This document shows, one piece after another, positions 34,642 to 43,390 of a stretch of DNA of 64,000 nucleotides. Location: NCBI RefSeq assembly GCF_014697375.1, contig NZ_JACJRS010000021.1:1-64000 (forward strand). The letters are read 5' to 3'. Source of the stretch: Phormidium sp. FACHB-1136. Its GTDB lineage: Bacteria; Cyanobacteriota; Cyanobacteriia; Phormidesmidales; Phormidesmidaceae. The stretch's first letter is position 1; each line of letters starts with the position of its first letter. Below the pieces are notes generated by a model. It was not told the origin of the DNA, did no database searches, and saw only the letters and a program-made list of their open reading frames with translations. Both the position numbers and the translations under genes were made by a program.

Positions 34642-36012
34642 TTCCGGGTCGTTTAGGGTGAGGGTCTTTGGGGCAGGGAGGGTTTCTAGGAGGGTGAGTA
34701 GTTCGCGCTCAAAGGCGACCTGGGCACGGTTGGTGCGGCCCCCCACGTAGAGAATGCCGTCCTGAACCAAGGCCCAGACTTGGGAGTGAGAGACGTAGCT
34801 CATCATCACCCCCAGCATCAACAGCCCAAAGCCTGCATAGACGAGGGGAATGCCGGGATCGGCTTTGATTTGCAGTCCGGTGCTGCCGATCACATCCACC
34901 AGACGCAGGGTGACGCCGTTGACGGTGGTGGCCATGCCAGATCGCAGGGTGGCGGTGAGTTGGCCGTCGTTGTCGTAGATGAGCGCGGTTCCCTGGAGGT
35001 CACGGGCGAGGAGGGTAACGCCTGTACTGAGGTCGGGGCTGGTGGGCACCCATGTTCCCCAAAAGCGGGGGCCGTTGGTATCGAGAAGCTGCATGGGCAG
35101 TTGTAGGACGGGGCTTTGGTTAAGCTGAATTTGCACCGCCGCAATGCCCCAATCGGCCTGGTAGAGGGTGACGCCTCGGTAGCGCAGGGGTTCGTTGACG
35201 TGGATGGTTTTGCGGTCTAGCTCCGTCCCCGCCGCATCCACCACCGAGAGGTCGGAATAAAACTGGTCGATGTTGCCGTCGGGGGTGTAATCAATCCAAA
35301 AGCGATTCACCCGTACCGCCCAATCCGTCGGGATTTGCGCCCTGGCCCATGGCCCCGCATCAAAAATGTTTTGAATCCGAAAGGTGTCGCCGCTGGGCAC
35401 AATTTCCTGGGCAAAAAATCCGGTCATCGCGCCCAGGATCGCCCCCAGCAAAATCAAAATCATGCTGGCATGGACGATAATCGGCCCAATGCGCCCGACG
35501 ATGCCCTTGCGTCCGTAGAGGGAGTCGCCTTCCTGAAACACTCGGTAGTGGCGTTTCCCCAAACTCGTCGCCAGGATGGCCAAATCCGCATCGGTGAGGC
35601 TGGTGCTGAGGGCCAGCTTTTGGAACTGGCGGGGCTGGGTGTAGTACTTCCAGCCTTGGGCCGCTCCTAGGGCAGGCAGTTGGCGGGTGAAGGTGCAGGC
35701 GGTGAGGCTGGCCCCAAACACGATCAGCAACGCCAAAAACCACCAGGTGCGATAGACATGGTCGAGGCCAAGGGGCAAAATCACCTTCCAACTGAGGAAG
35801 CCGAAGAGCGCCGGATCCTCTGGATAGTTGGTTTGGTAAAACTCTAGGGTTTGGCCCTGCTCTAGCACCGTGCCCGCAATGCTAAACAGGGCAATGGTCA
35901 GCAACAGCACAATCGCCAAGCGCAGATCCGCCAGCAGGGGCAGCAAGTCCTGCTTGAAATAGTGCCGCAACCCATGCCACAGCCCGGTCGGGGAAGCCTC
36001 AGAAGATGTCAT
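34597..36012 (-). CDS. ccs1: Cytochrome c biogenesis protein Ccs1 (ResB)
   Basis: Ccs1 (CcsB/ResB/Ycf44) works with CcsA in System II haem delivery to apocytochromes c on the lumenal side of the membrane. The protein has membrane segments near residues 30-50, 85-105, 175-200 and 405-425, with a large lumenal domain between the last two. Motifs [32 protein letters not shown] and [18 protein letters not shown] fit. The last 14 residues ([14 protein letters not shown]) come from a dispersed repeat. Its start codon lies at the very edge of an accessory region that separates it from ccdA, so its original promoter or operon link has been changed. Confidence 0.93.
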   Translation of the reverse strand: MTSSEASPTGLWHGLRHYFKQDLLPLLADLRLAIVLLLTIALFSIAGTVLEQGQTLEFYQTNYPEDPALFGFLSWKVILPLGLDHVYRTWWFLALLIVFGASLTACTFTRQLPALGAAQGWKYYTQPRQFQKLALSTSLTDADLAILATSLGKRHYRVFQEGDSLYGRKGIVGRIGPIIVHASMILILLGAILGAMTGFFAQEIVPSGDTFRIQNIFDAGPWARAQIPTDWAVRVNRFWIDYTPDGNIDQFYSDLSVVDAAGTELDRKTIHVNEPLRYRGVTLYQADWGIAAVQIQLNQSPVLQLPMQLLDTNGPRFWGTWVPTSPDLSTGVTLLARDLQGTALIYDNDGQLTATLRSGMATTVNGVTLRLVDVIGSTGLQIKADPGIPLVYAGFGLLMLGVMMSYVSHSQVWALVQDGILYVGGRTNRAQVAFERELLTLLETLPAPKTLTLNDPEALTLNPSPKMGEGL

Positions 36013-36051
36013 ACCGTCACGAATATATCTATAGACAACCTACCGCAATTC

Positions 36052-36254
36052 CAAACCGCTTGGCTGAAGCGCGTCAACGAGACATTAGCCGAGATCGACT
36101 CCAAGTACGATGCCTTGCGGCGCAAGTCCGGTATCAACTCGCCCCCACCGACGACCACCGACGAGAACTAGCCCTGGCCCTGGCCCAACTTGAGGAGTAT
36201 CAGCAGGTGTTGGATCGGGACTTGGCTGACAACGTTCCGCCATTTGACGGTTGA
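36052..36254 (+). pseudogene. Truncated copy 1 of the membrane/coiled-coil gene
   Basis: From about 36052 the sequence matches the C-terminal third of copies 2 and 3 (NRLAEARQRD ... ALAQLEEYQQVLDRDLADN), ending in the same PPFDG. The membrane part and most of the coiled coil are missing. A frame is open from an ATG at 36006, which overlaps the start codon of ccs1, but its first 16 residues are unrelated. It is best read as a remnant left by duplication and deletion at the island border. Confidence 0.75.
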
Positions 36255-36305
36255 GTGAGCCTTGGTCTTGGCCTAAAATCGGGCCACACAACACCTCACG
36301 TTAGA

Positions 36306-36803
36306 ATGGGACTATTCACCCGCCCCGTTTGGCTGAATTTTCTTTCCCTGCTGCCTGCCACCACCCTGGCGGTGCTGACCCTCGCCATTGCCTTTCTACG
36401 GTTCTACGATGTCCAAGATTTCCCCCTCCTCGGATTCATCGACCAACCCCGCCTTTGGAGCAACCGATTCACCGTGGCGGCCCTCTTGGCTACACTGGCT
36501 AATTTCGGCGTTGAGTGGAACCGTCGAAATCGAGAAACAAACCGCTTGGCTGAAGCAAGACAGCGAGAGGCTGAAGCAAGACAGCGAGAAGCTGAGACAA
36601 GAGAACGTGAGGCTGAAGCGCGTCAACGAGACCTTAGCCGAGATCGATGCCAAGTACGATGCCTTGCGGCGCAAGTCCGCTACCAACTCGACCCCACCGA
36701 CGACCACCGACGAGAATTAGCCCTGGCCTTGGCCCAGCTTGAGGAGTATCAGCAGGTGTTGGATCGGGACTTGGCTGACAACGTTCCGCCATTCGACGGT
36801 TGA
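36306..36803 (+). CDS. Two-helix membrane protein with coiled coil, copy 2
   Basis: The 165-residue product starts at MGLFTRPVWLN. It has two hydrophobic segments (about 9-32, FLSLLPATTLAVLTLAIAF, and 46-64, FTVAALLATLANFGVEW), then an Arg/Glu-rich helix built of four imperfect heptads (EAEARQR) and a C-terminal part RCQVRCLAAQVRYQLDPTDD ... LAQLEEYQQVL. A GTG directly after the previous stop (36255) opens the frame earlier, but that sequence is the spacer of the repeat. I do not know its function. Small proteins of this plan are known as hypothetical proteins in filamentous cyanobacteria. Confidence 0.65.
   Translation: MGLFTRPVWLNFLSLLPATTLAVLTLAIAFLRFYDVQDFPLLGFIDQPRLWSNRFTVAALLATLANFGVEWNRRNRETNRLAEARQREAEARQREAETREREAEARQRDLSRDRCQVRCLAAQVRYQLDPTDDHRRELALALAQLEEYQQVLDRDLADNVPPFDG
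36549..36632 (+). repeat. Four 21-bp heptad-coding units in copy 2
   Basis: Four imperfect units of the type gctgaagcaagacagcgaga follow one another (36549, 36570, 36591, 36612). Each codes for one heptad (A-E-A-R-Q-R-E) of the coiled coil. Copy 3 has a different unit make-up at the same place, so the tract appears to change by slippage or unequal exchange in steps that keep both frame and heptad phase. Confidence 0.75.
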
Positions 36804-36853
36804 GTGAGCCTTGGACTGGGCCTAAAATCGGGCCACAAAACCCCTCCGTTAGA

Positions 36854-37330
36854 ATGGGACTATTCACTCGCCCCGTTTGGCTGAATTTTCTTTCCCTGCT
36901 GCCTGCTACCACCCTGGCGGTGCTAACCCTCGCCATTGCTTTTCTACGGTTCTACGATGTCCAAGATTTCCCCCTCCTCGGATTCATCGCCCAACCCCGT
37001 CTCTGGAGCAACCGATTCACCGTGGCGGCCCTCTTGGCTACACTGGCTAATTTCGGCGTTGAGTGGAACCGTCGAAATCGAGAAACAAACCGCTTGGCTG
37101 AAGCAAGAGAACGCGAGGCTCGACGAGATCGCGAAGCAGCGGAAAGAGAGGCTGAAGCGCGTGAACGAGAAACTCGACGAGATCGATGCCAAATACGATG
37201 CCTTGCGGCACAAATCCGGCATCAACTCGACCCCACCAACGACCACCGACAAGCATTAGCCCTGGCCCTGGCGCAGCTTGAGGAGTATCAGCAGGTGTTG
37301 GATCGGGATTCAGCGCAGGATTCAATCTAA
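36854..37330 (+). CDS. Two-helix membrane protein with coiled coil, copy 3
   Basis: The 158-residue product is nearly identical to copy 2 in the membrane part (one Asp to Ala change at FI-D/A-QPRL). It has a rewritten coiled coil (EAREREARRDREAAEREAEA) and a different last few residues (DRDSAQDSI in place of DLADNVPPFDG). It is the last of the three tandem copies and lies 141 bases before the broken helicase-HNH gene on the same strand. Co-transcription with that gene is possible. Confidence 0.65.
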   Translation: MGLFTRPVWLNFLSLLPATTLAVLTLAIAFLRFYDVQDFPLLGFIAQPRLWSNRFTVAALLATLANFGVEWNRRNRETNRLAEAREREARRDREAAEREAEARERETRRDRCQIRCLAAQIRHQLDPTNDHRQALALALAQLEEYQQVLDRDSAQDSI

Positions 37331-37471
37331 TTGGTTAGAAAGAGAAGACATCCTTAATTTTCGTAACTCTACTTAGCTTCCACCAGAGAGTTTGTTAGAA
37401 CAGTAGAGGCTTTGGCCTTGCAACCGCCGTAGCTCCGTGCGGCTATCTCTCAACTCTCTAGGAGTACACCA

Positions 37472-40072
37472 ATGGGATACGTATCGCTCAATTTGGACGA
37501 GTTGAGAGAACAACGAGCTAACTACCCCCTCAGGCACCCTTTTCAGCACCAGATTGAATCCTTTGCAGCGTTGAATAAAACCTTCCGCTCTAATTCAGGC
37601 AAGACAGGTAGCGGGATTCTAGCCTTGCCCACCGGAGCTGGAAAAACCTTTACATCTGTAAAGTGGCTGATAGATCATGTTATTCCAAACAACATCAGAA
37701 TTCTCTGACTTGCTCCTTCCTTCTACCTGCTCGATCAAGCTTTCACAGAATTATATAACAACGCGCATGAGATTAGCTCTTCTAGGCAATATCTGAATAT
37801 CAGGCGTGTTTCTAGTAATTCTCACCATGCCCCAGCGTCATCCATCGAGTTGACTGATGACGTTATCATTATGAGCATCCCAACTGCCATTAGCAATTTG
37901 AACACTAATGCTCTAGATGGCTTTGGAAAAATTTGTAAAACAGCTCTCCGAGAATATGTAGAGCACTATCAAGATTCGGAATTCTTCGTAGTGATCGACG
38001 AGGCTCATCACTCTCCTGCCTATGGCTGTCGAAATTTATTGATTGGCAACTCAGAGTCTAAGCCTGGATTACGTACACTGCTGCCAAAGTCGCAGTTTCT
38101 AGGACTAACAGCCACTCCCACACATAATGACAGGGCTATTCGAGGTTGGCTATGGGATATTTTCAAAGATAAAGTCATTTATGAGGCTGAAAAAGCTACT
38201 CTAATTGCTCAGGGTATTTTAGCAAGACCTAACTATATAGAAGTCCCTACTGGGAAGAAGGTAGAAGTCGATGATAAGCTATTCTATAGCCTAACTAGGC
38301 AACATAAGGATCTGCCAGAGTCAATTATTGAAATTCTGGCTAGGGATAAGGATCGGAATAACCTAATTGTTAATGCCTATGTGAAGAACAAAGAGAAGTA
38401 TGGCAAAACCATCATTTTTGCCGACCGATGGTTTCAGTGTGTGTATTTAAAGGAAAAGCTGCTAGAGAAAGGCATTCAAGCAGATGCCATTTATTCCCAC
38501 ATTGGTGCTGATCCTGGTTCGGAAACAGGCTCTAATCAGCGCGATGCCAATAAGAACCAGAAAATTCTAGAACGCTTCAAGACTGGAAAGGATGAGTACG
38601 GCAATGACGCTCCATTAGATGTGCTAATCAACGTCAGAATGCTGACGGAAGGGGCAGATGTTCCTTCCGTGCGGACGGTCTTCTTAACGCGACAAACCAC
38701 AAGTTCGATCTTGATGACCCAAATGATAGGTCGAGCCTTACGCGGTGAAAAGGCTGGTGGCGGAAGTGAAGCCAATATTGTACTGTTCTTCGATGAATGG
38801 GAACGCTTAATCGATTGGGCGGTTCCAGACGGTGGTGATACTGTCGATAACAAGCCTTCGGTCAAGGGCTACTTTCCCCTCGAATATATTTCTATCTGTT
38901 TGGTAGAGGAACTCGCAAGGCATATCAAAAATCCTGATATTCCTCTTCCCCCATTTTCGGCCATCTTTCCTGTAGGTTGGTATCAGACGGATGTAGTCTA
39001 TGCCAATACAGACGGGCAAACAGACTCTATGGAGAGTTTCGTTGAGTTTGTCATGGCCTATGAGCACAACAAAGATAAGTTTGATGACTTTATTGAGTTT
39101 ATCTCTAATAACAAAAATCTTGATGATGAGTGGGCGAGAGAAGATCTATCAGAAAGTTGGTGCCAATCTCAAATAGAACCATGGGCTGCGCAATATTTTG
39201 ATTTAGAAGCAGACAACTTTGGCAATAAACTTTATGCCGATCTAGCCCGTCTTGTACGCCACGTTGCCCAAACTGAAGAAAAACCTTCCTATTACTCCTT
39301 TGCGGATCGATGGCGGTATAATCTAGACAATCTAGCAGAAGCCTGGACTGACTTAAGTTTCAAGACTTTAAAAGAAGAACTGAAAAAGGAATTCTCCAGT
39401 CCTGGATCGCTATGGAAGACGTTTTATAAAACCTTTAGTCGATTTGAAACAGCGGCCAGTGCGGCGATCATGAGAATCCTAGATAAAGAGACAGGTTCAC
39501 CGCCACCGACGACGCCACCGACGACGCCACCGCCACAGTCAACAAGTTTTACTCCAGAACAAAAAGCGCAAATTGTTCAAAGGGATGGCTATCGATGTCT
39601 TTGCTGCGGCATTGATGACCGAAGAGTAAGACTACAGGTTGATCACATTACGCCTCGCATGTTTGGTGGGCCGACTGTCATTGAAAATGGACAGTTGCTA
39701 TGCCAACCCTGTAATAGTACGAAATATGTGGGAACGCATGAAATAAACTTTAGGCAGACTCAATCCCCTCTGGAAAAATCTAAGGATAGAATTGAGTTGC
39801 AAAATTTACTTAGCAAGCCCAATAACGACAACAATCCTATTCGTAGCCTAACCAGGGTCATCAATATTTTCTACCACTGTCGAGCAGTGAAAGCTATTGA
39901 TTGTGATTTTACTAATCGAAGAAGCCCTCACTACTACGTGTGGACAATTCATCTCCATAAAGGAAACGATCCCGACTGGCTCTTATCCTGCAAAAATGAC
40001 CTGATAGCTGGCATCCACCAAAAGCTTGGCTGTGCTTATCTTCAAGATATTCAGATCTGTGTATCCGAATAA
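37472..40072 (+). pseudogene. DEAH helicase-HNH nuclease gene with one in-frame stop
   Basis: One frame of 866 codons is interrupted by a single TGA at codon 79 (37706-37708), where the context IRIL-stop-LAPSFYLLDQAF asks for Trp (TGG). Otherwise it is complete: Walker A PTGAGKT (K58), DEAH at about 176-179, LTATPTH, a C-terminal helicase domain with GADVPSVRTVFLTR and QMIGRALRGE, a Pro/Thr linker, and an HNH domain at about 700-765 (C-x2-C, VDHITP, CQPCNSTK). The helicase resembles the motor part of restriction-type enzymes. The DNA is strikingly AT-rich (one line counted at 38% GC) against GC-rich neighbours, which marks foreign origin. An ATG at 37850 could still give a protein without Walker A, so activity is probably lost. 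Confidence 0.85.
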
Positions 40073-40084
40073 TTTAGAACTTGT

Positions 40085-40333
40085 ATGACTCAACAAGATA
40101 AGCTTCTAGCCAAGATTCTGCGGGGAACTTCGGATGCCAATATCCCTTTTGATTCACTGTGTCAGCTTTTACAAACTTTAGGATTTGATGAGCGTATCCG
40201 AGGAAGTCATCACATTTTTTCAAAAGATGACATCGAGGAAATCCTCAACCTTCAGCCAAAGCAGGGAAAAGCGAAAGCTTATCAGGTTAAGCAAGTGAGA
40301 AACCTCATTTTGAAATATAGGTTAGGTAATTAG
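40085..40333 (+). CDS. hicA: HicA-type toxin
   Basis: The 82-residue protein matches HicA mRNA interferases: a small dsRBD-like fold with the catalytic histidine motif GSHHIF, followed by QVKQVRNLILKYRL. Such toxins cut mRNA and are held in check by HicB. Toxin-first order with the antitoxin starting one base after the stop is typical. It begins 12 bases after the helicase-HNH gene, so it may be transcribed with it. Confidence 0.88.
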   Translation: MTQQDKLLAKILRGTSDANIPFDSLCQLLQTLGFDERIRGSHHIFSKDDIEEILNLQPKQGKAKAYQVKQVRNLILKYRLGN

Positions 40334-40334
40334 C

Positions 40335-40547
40335 ATGGCCATTAAGTACGAACTCATTATCTACTGGAGTGAAGAGGATCAGTCCTGCATTGTGGAGGTT
40401 CCTGAATTACCCGGTTGTGCGGCAGATGGGGAAACCTATCAAGCAGCGGTGGCCAATGCCGAGGTTGTCATTCAAGAATGGATTGAAACCGCTCAAGCAT
40501 TAGGTCGTCCCATTCCTACGCCCAAAGGCCGTCTTCTGTTTGCCTAA
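40335..40547 (+). CDS. hicB: HicB-type antitoxin
   Basis: The 70-residue protein has the degraded RNase H-like HicB fold: IIYWSEEDQSCIVEVPELPGC, then ADGETYQAAVANAEVVIQEWIETA and the closing GRPIPTPKGRL. It neutralises HicA. There is no additional DNA-binding domain, so autoregulation would need another factor or the complex. It is the last gene before the ccdA side of the island. Confidence 0.92.
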   Translation: MAIKYELIIYWSEEDQSCIVEVPELPGCAADGETYQAAVANAEVVIQEWIETAQALGRPIPTPKGRLLFA

Positions 40548-40639
40548 CCCATAGGATACATTCGCGTCTTAAACCATTTTGGCTAATTTTAAGAGCAATC
40601 CCTTGGCCGCAATGCGCTGTCTATCCATCGCAAATCCAA

Positions 40640-41416
40640 TTACACCAAGCTCGACGGGACTAGGCGATTTAAAAGAGAAAACACCCCAAACACCAGCAAC
40701 ACTACACCGCTGGCGGGGGTAATCCAGCTTGACCACTGGCGTAGGGAGAGCAGGCGCTTGAGGGTGGAGGTGAAGGTGCCCGCCAGCACCAGGGGCGTTA
40801 CGTAGCCCACGGCATAGGCCAACAGAAAGGCACTGCCTAGGAGGGGGTTTTGGGTGGCGGAAATCCAGGCCAACAGCGTTGCTAAAACTGGGGTGCTGCA
40901 CGGGGATGCCACAATACCGAAGGTCAACCCCAGGGCGTAGGCTTTCAGCCAGGGGGGCAGGTTCCACTGGCTGGCATCGAGATTGCCCAGGCTGGGTAGG
41001 GCGAGGGGTAACACTCCCAGCAAATTCAGCCCCATCACAATGGCAACGGCGCTGACCACCAGCGGCAGACCAATGGCCACCTGACCATAGACATAGCCAA
41101 ACAGCCCCGCCACTAGACCCAAAACCGCCAGGGTGGTCGCCAGCCCCAGGGCAAAACCGAGGGAACGCAGAACGGATTCCTGGCGGGTGTCGCTGTCGTA
41201 GCCGCCCATGTAGCCCACCATAATCGGCAGCATGGACAGCAAACAGGGGGACAAACTGGTGAGTAACCCCGCCATCGCCACCACGGTCAAACTCATGGGG
41301 GAAACGTGGGTGAGTTGGGCATTCACCAACTGGTTGGCCCACTGGCTGAGGTCGTATAGATAAAGCTGGAGGCTCTCGAACATTCCGGGGGCAGGCACAA
41401 AAACAGCGATCCCCAT
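40640..41416 (-). CDS. ccdA: Cytochrome c biogenesis protein CcdA
   Basis: CcdA carries reducing equivalents across the thylakoid or plasma membrane to keep haem-binding cysteines of apocytochrome c reduced. The six-helix protein has the two conserved cysteines in SLSPCLLSMLP and ASPCSTPVLATLL, each in the helix-breaking Pro-Cys setting. The start at 41416 is 9 bases after the stop of the upstream coiled-coil gene, so they may be co-transcribed; a second ATG at 41383 (MFESLQLYL) is possible. ccs1, often its neighbour, lies 4.6 kb away beyond the accessory genes. Confidence 0.93.
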   Translation of the reverse strand: MGIAVFVPAPGMFESLQLYLYDLSQWANQLVNAQLTHVSPMSLTVVAMAGLLTSLSPCLLSMLPIMVGYMGGYDSDTRQESVLRSLGFALGLATTLAVLGLVAGLFGYVYGQVAIGLPLVVSAVAIVMGLNLLGVLPLALPSLGNLDASQWNLPPWLKAYALGLTFGIVASPCSTPVLATLLAWISATQNPLLGSAFLLAYAVGYVTPLVLAGTFTSTLKRLLSLRQWSSWITPASGVVLLVFGVFSLLNRLVPSSLV

Positions 41417-41425
41417 TGTAGCGAT

Positions 41426-43285
41426 TTAGCTCAGGTTGCCCCAATCCTCATCCCTGAAGTCGGTGGATTCACCCTCGGCGGTGGAGGAATCGGGTTGGTT
41501 CAGGAGGTTGTTGAGTTCGCCCAAATCCACTCCGGCCTTCTGGGCTAGGGTTTCGAGGTTGAAGATGTCCTCGTCGTCCAGGTTGCCTAGGGCCAGATCG
41601 TCATCGGACAGGGCCGATAGATCGAGGTCGTCCAGGTTGAAGGCAGAATCGATGTCTGCGGTGGAATTATCCCCCTCCGTGGATGTTTCTGGCCAAGGGT
41701 TGTCTGGGGGATCCACCACGGCTGAGTCTTCAAAGGTCAAGTTATCCAATCCTGAGTCCTCAAATCCTGAATCCTCAAATCCTGAATCCTCAAATCCTGA
41801 ATCCTCAAACGCCAAGTCCTCCGAACCGTCGTCGTCTAAATCCAAGGGAACCTCGCCAAAAGGATCTTCACCGAAGGGATCCTCCCCGATGCTGTCTGGA
41901 TCCGCATCATTCTGGTCAAACCTGCCATCGTCAGCAGAGTCCATGCTGGAATCGGCCCAGGCGACATCCCCAGCTAGGTCAGCACCCGGTTCTCCTAGGG
42001 TAGGGCCAGCGTCATCGACGAAAGCCGTGGCGGCTGGATCGGCCCCCAAGTCTGGGAAGGGGGCCGTATCAAAGCCTTCCTCCCCTAGGGCTTCTGCCTC
42101 AACGGCAGTGTCCACAAAGGGATCCATCGTGGCCATGAGTCCGTCTTGAAAATCCTGGGCACGTTGGTCGAAATCCATCTGAACCTGGGTCAGCTTTTCC
42201 GCCAGTTGCAGGTCGTATTCGGCCCGCAGTTCGGTTTCAAGCTGCTGGCGTAGGGAGTCCTCATCATCTGGGGTGTTGGCATCTCCCTCATCTCCCCCGT
42301 CCTGGGCCATCTGGAGCCTAGCTTCGTAGTCTTCGGTAAGGGCTTGGATCCGTTCGGTCAGATCATCTTGGTGACGGGCGACCGCCTCCGCCAGCCGTCG
42401 ATCATACTCGGCCTGAAATCGGGCTTCAAGATCGGCATTGGCAGGCAGATCGAGGGACGGGGGCTCATCGGCGGGCTGAGCGGCCTGGGCCATTTGTAGG
42501 CGGGCGGCAAATTCCTGCTCTAGCTGGGCGATGCGTTGGGACATTTCATCCTGGTATTGCTCAATGCGCTCGGCTAAGCGACGGTCGTAGGCGGTGCGCA
42601 GTTCAGCCTCCAGGGTGGCGAGGCGATCTTGCATCTGGGTTTCATCCACCAGGCCAGCCCCCTGTCCATTGACCTCGGCTTGGGCCACCAAACCCTGTTC
42701 CTGAAGGGCATCGGCAAGGCGGGCGTCGGCTTCGTCCTGGTAGTGGGCGATGGCGTCGGCAAGGCGTTGGTCATAGTCCCGCTGCTGGGCGTCGCGCTCG
42801 GTGGCAAGGGTCTCCCGCAGGTGTTGCTCGTAGGCTTGCTGAATTTTGCGAGAATTTTCCTTCAGGCGGGCTTCGTATTGTTGCCGCAACTGGGCCTCAT
42901 ACTCGCTGACAGGGGCCGTGGCCCAAGCCTCGGCGGGCAGGTTAGGATCCTGGGAATCCAGGCCAGATCCTCCAGGGCTACCGGGCACTAGGTTCTGGCG
43001 GGCTTCGTATTCCGCCTCAAGCTGCTGGCGTTGGGCCTCGTACTGACGCTGATAGCGTTCGATCTTGTCCGCCAGTTGGGCCTCGTAGTCCTGCTGAAGT
43101 TGGGCCGTGGCGGTGCGTAGGCGTTCCTCATGATCCCGCTGCAAGATCGGCTCTCGATCCTGGCTCGTTTTGAGGGCCGCCGCCAGTGCATTAATCCGGC
43201 TTTGGCGGAGGTAAAACCCAACAGTGATGCCGACCAGCAAGCTGATCAGCAGCCCAATAATCATGCCTTGCATTGCTTGCGGCAT
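41426..43285 (-). CDS. Membrane-anchored acidic coiled-coil protein
   Basis: The 619-residue protein has one N-terminal membrane helix (about 8-26, IIGLLISLLVGITVGFYL), a long coiled coil (30-365) made of a recurring motif of the type YDxRLAExIxxYQDE, and an acidic tail rich in Asp, Glu and Ser with tandem FEDSG and EDPFGE units. I do not recognise a family. The layout suggests a membrane-tethered scaffold. It lies directly upstream of ccdA on the same strand. Confidence 0.75.
   Translation of the reverse strand: MPQAMQGMIIGLLISLLVGITVGFYLRQSRINALAAALKTSQDREPILQRDHEERLRTATAQLQQDYEAQLADKIERYQRQYEAQRQQLEAEYEARQNLVPGSPGGSGLDSQDPNLPAEAWATAPVSEYEAQLRQQYEARLKENSRKIQQAYEQHLRETLATERDAQQRDYDQRLADAIAHYQDEADARLADALQEQGLVAQAEVNGQGAGLVDETQMQDRLATLEAELRTAYDRRLAERIEQYQDEMSQRIAQLEQEFAARLQMAQAAQPADEPPSLDLPANADLEARFQAEYDRRLAEAVARHQDDLTERIQALTEDYEARLQMAQDGGDEGDANTPDDEDSLRQQLETELRAEYDLQLAEKLTQVQMDFDQRAQDFQDGLMATMDPFVDTAVEAEALGEEGFDTAPFPDLGADPAATAFVDDAGPTLGEPGADLAGDVAWADSSMDSADDGRFDQNDADPDSIGEDPFGEDPFGEVPLDLDDDGSEDLAFEDSGFEDSGFEDSGFEDSGLDNLTFEDSAVVDPPDNPWPETSTEGDNSTADIDSAFNLDDLDLSALSDDDLALGNLDDEDIFNLETLAQKAGVDLGELNNLLNQPDSSTAEGESTDFRDEDWGNLS
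41755..41812. repeat. 15-bp tandem repeat coding for FEDSG units
   Basis: About four copies of the unit aatcctgaatcctca (first copy with gag in place of gaa) stand in tandem. On the minus strand they code for repeated F-E-D-S-G. Copy number changes would keep the frame. Confidence 0.8.
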
Positions 43286-43390
43286 TGCGCCTCTCCCAAT
43301 TCAACCAAGCCCAGGCCCAGCCCACCTGAGCCTGCCTGGGAAACACTAGAGCCTAGAGAGCGTTTGTCGGCACCCCTAAACTTGACGATA

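Larger units (their letters stand above)
36052..37330 (+). repeat. Tandem triplication of a roughly 550-bp unit
   Basis: Two full copies and one truncated copy stand head to tail, with nearly identical spacers (gagtgagccttgg ... aaatcgggccaca ... cgttagaatgggactattcac). Copies 2 and 3 are almost identical in the membrane part, where differences are silent (gcc/gct, ctg/cta), and differ in the coiled coil, where 21-base units have been gained or lost. This points to recent amplification. Confidence 0.85.

Noticed and set aside
37706-37708. TGA as selenocysteine or programmed read-through
   Set aside because: The protein context calls for Trp and I see no selenocysteine insertion element, so nonsense mutation is simpler; read-through cannot be excluded.
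41683-42003. Plus-strand frame with NPQILNPQ repeats
   Set aside because: It is the reverse reading of the FEDSG tandem repeat in the minus-strand coiled-coil gene.
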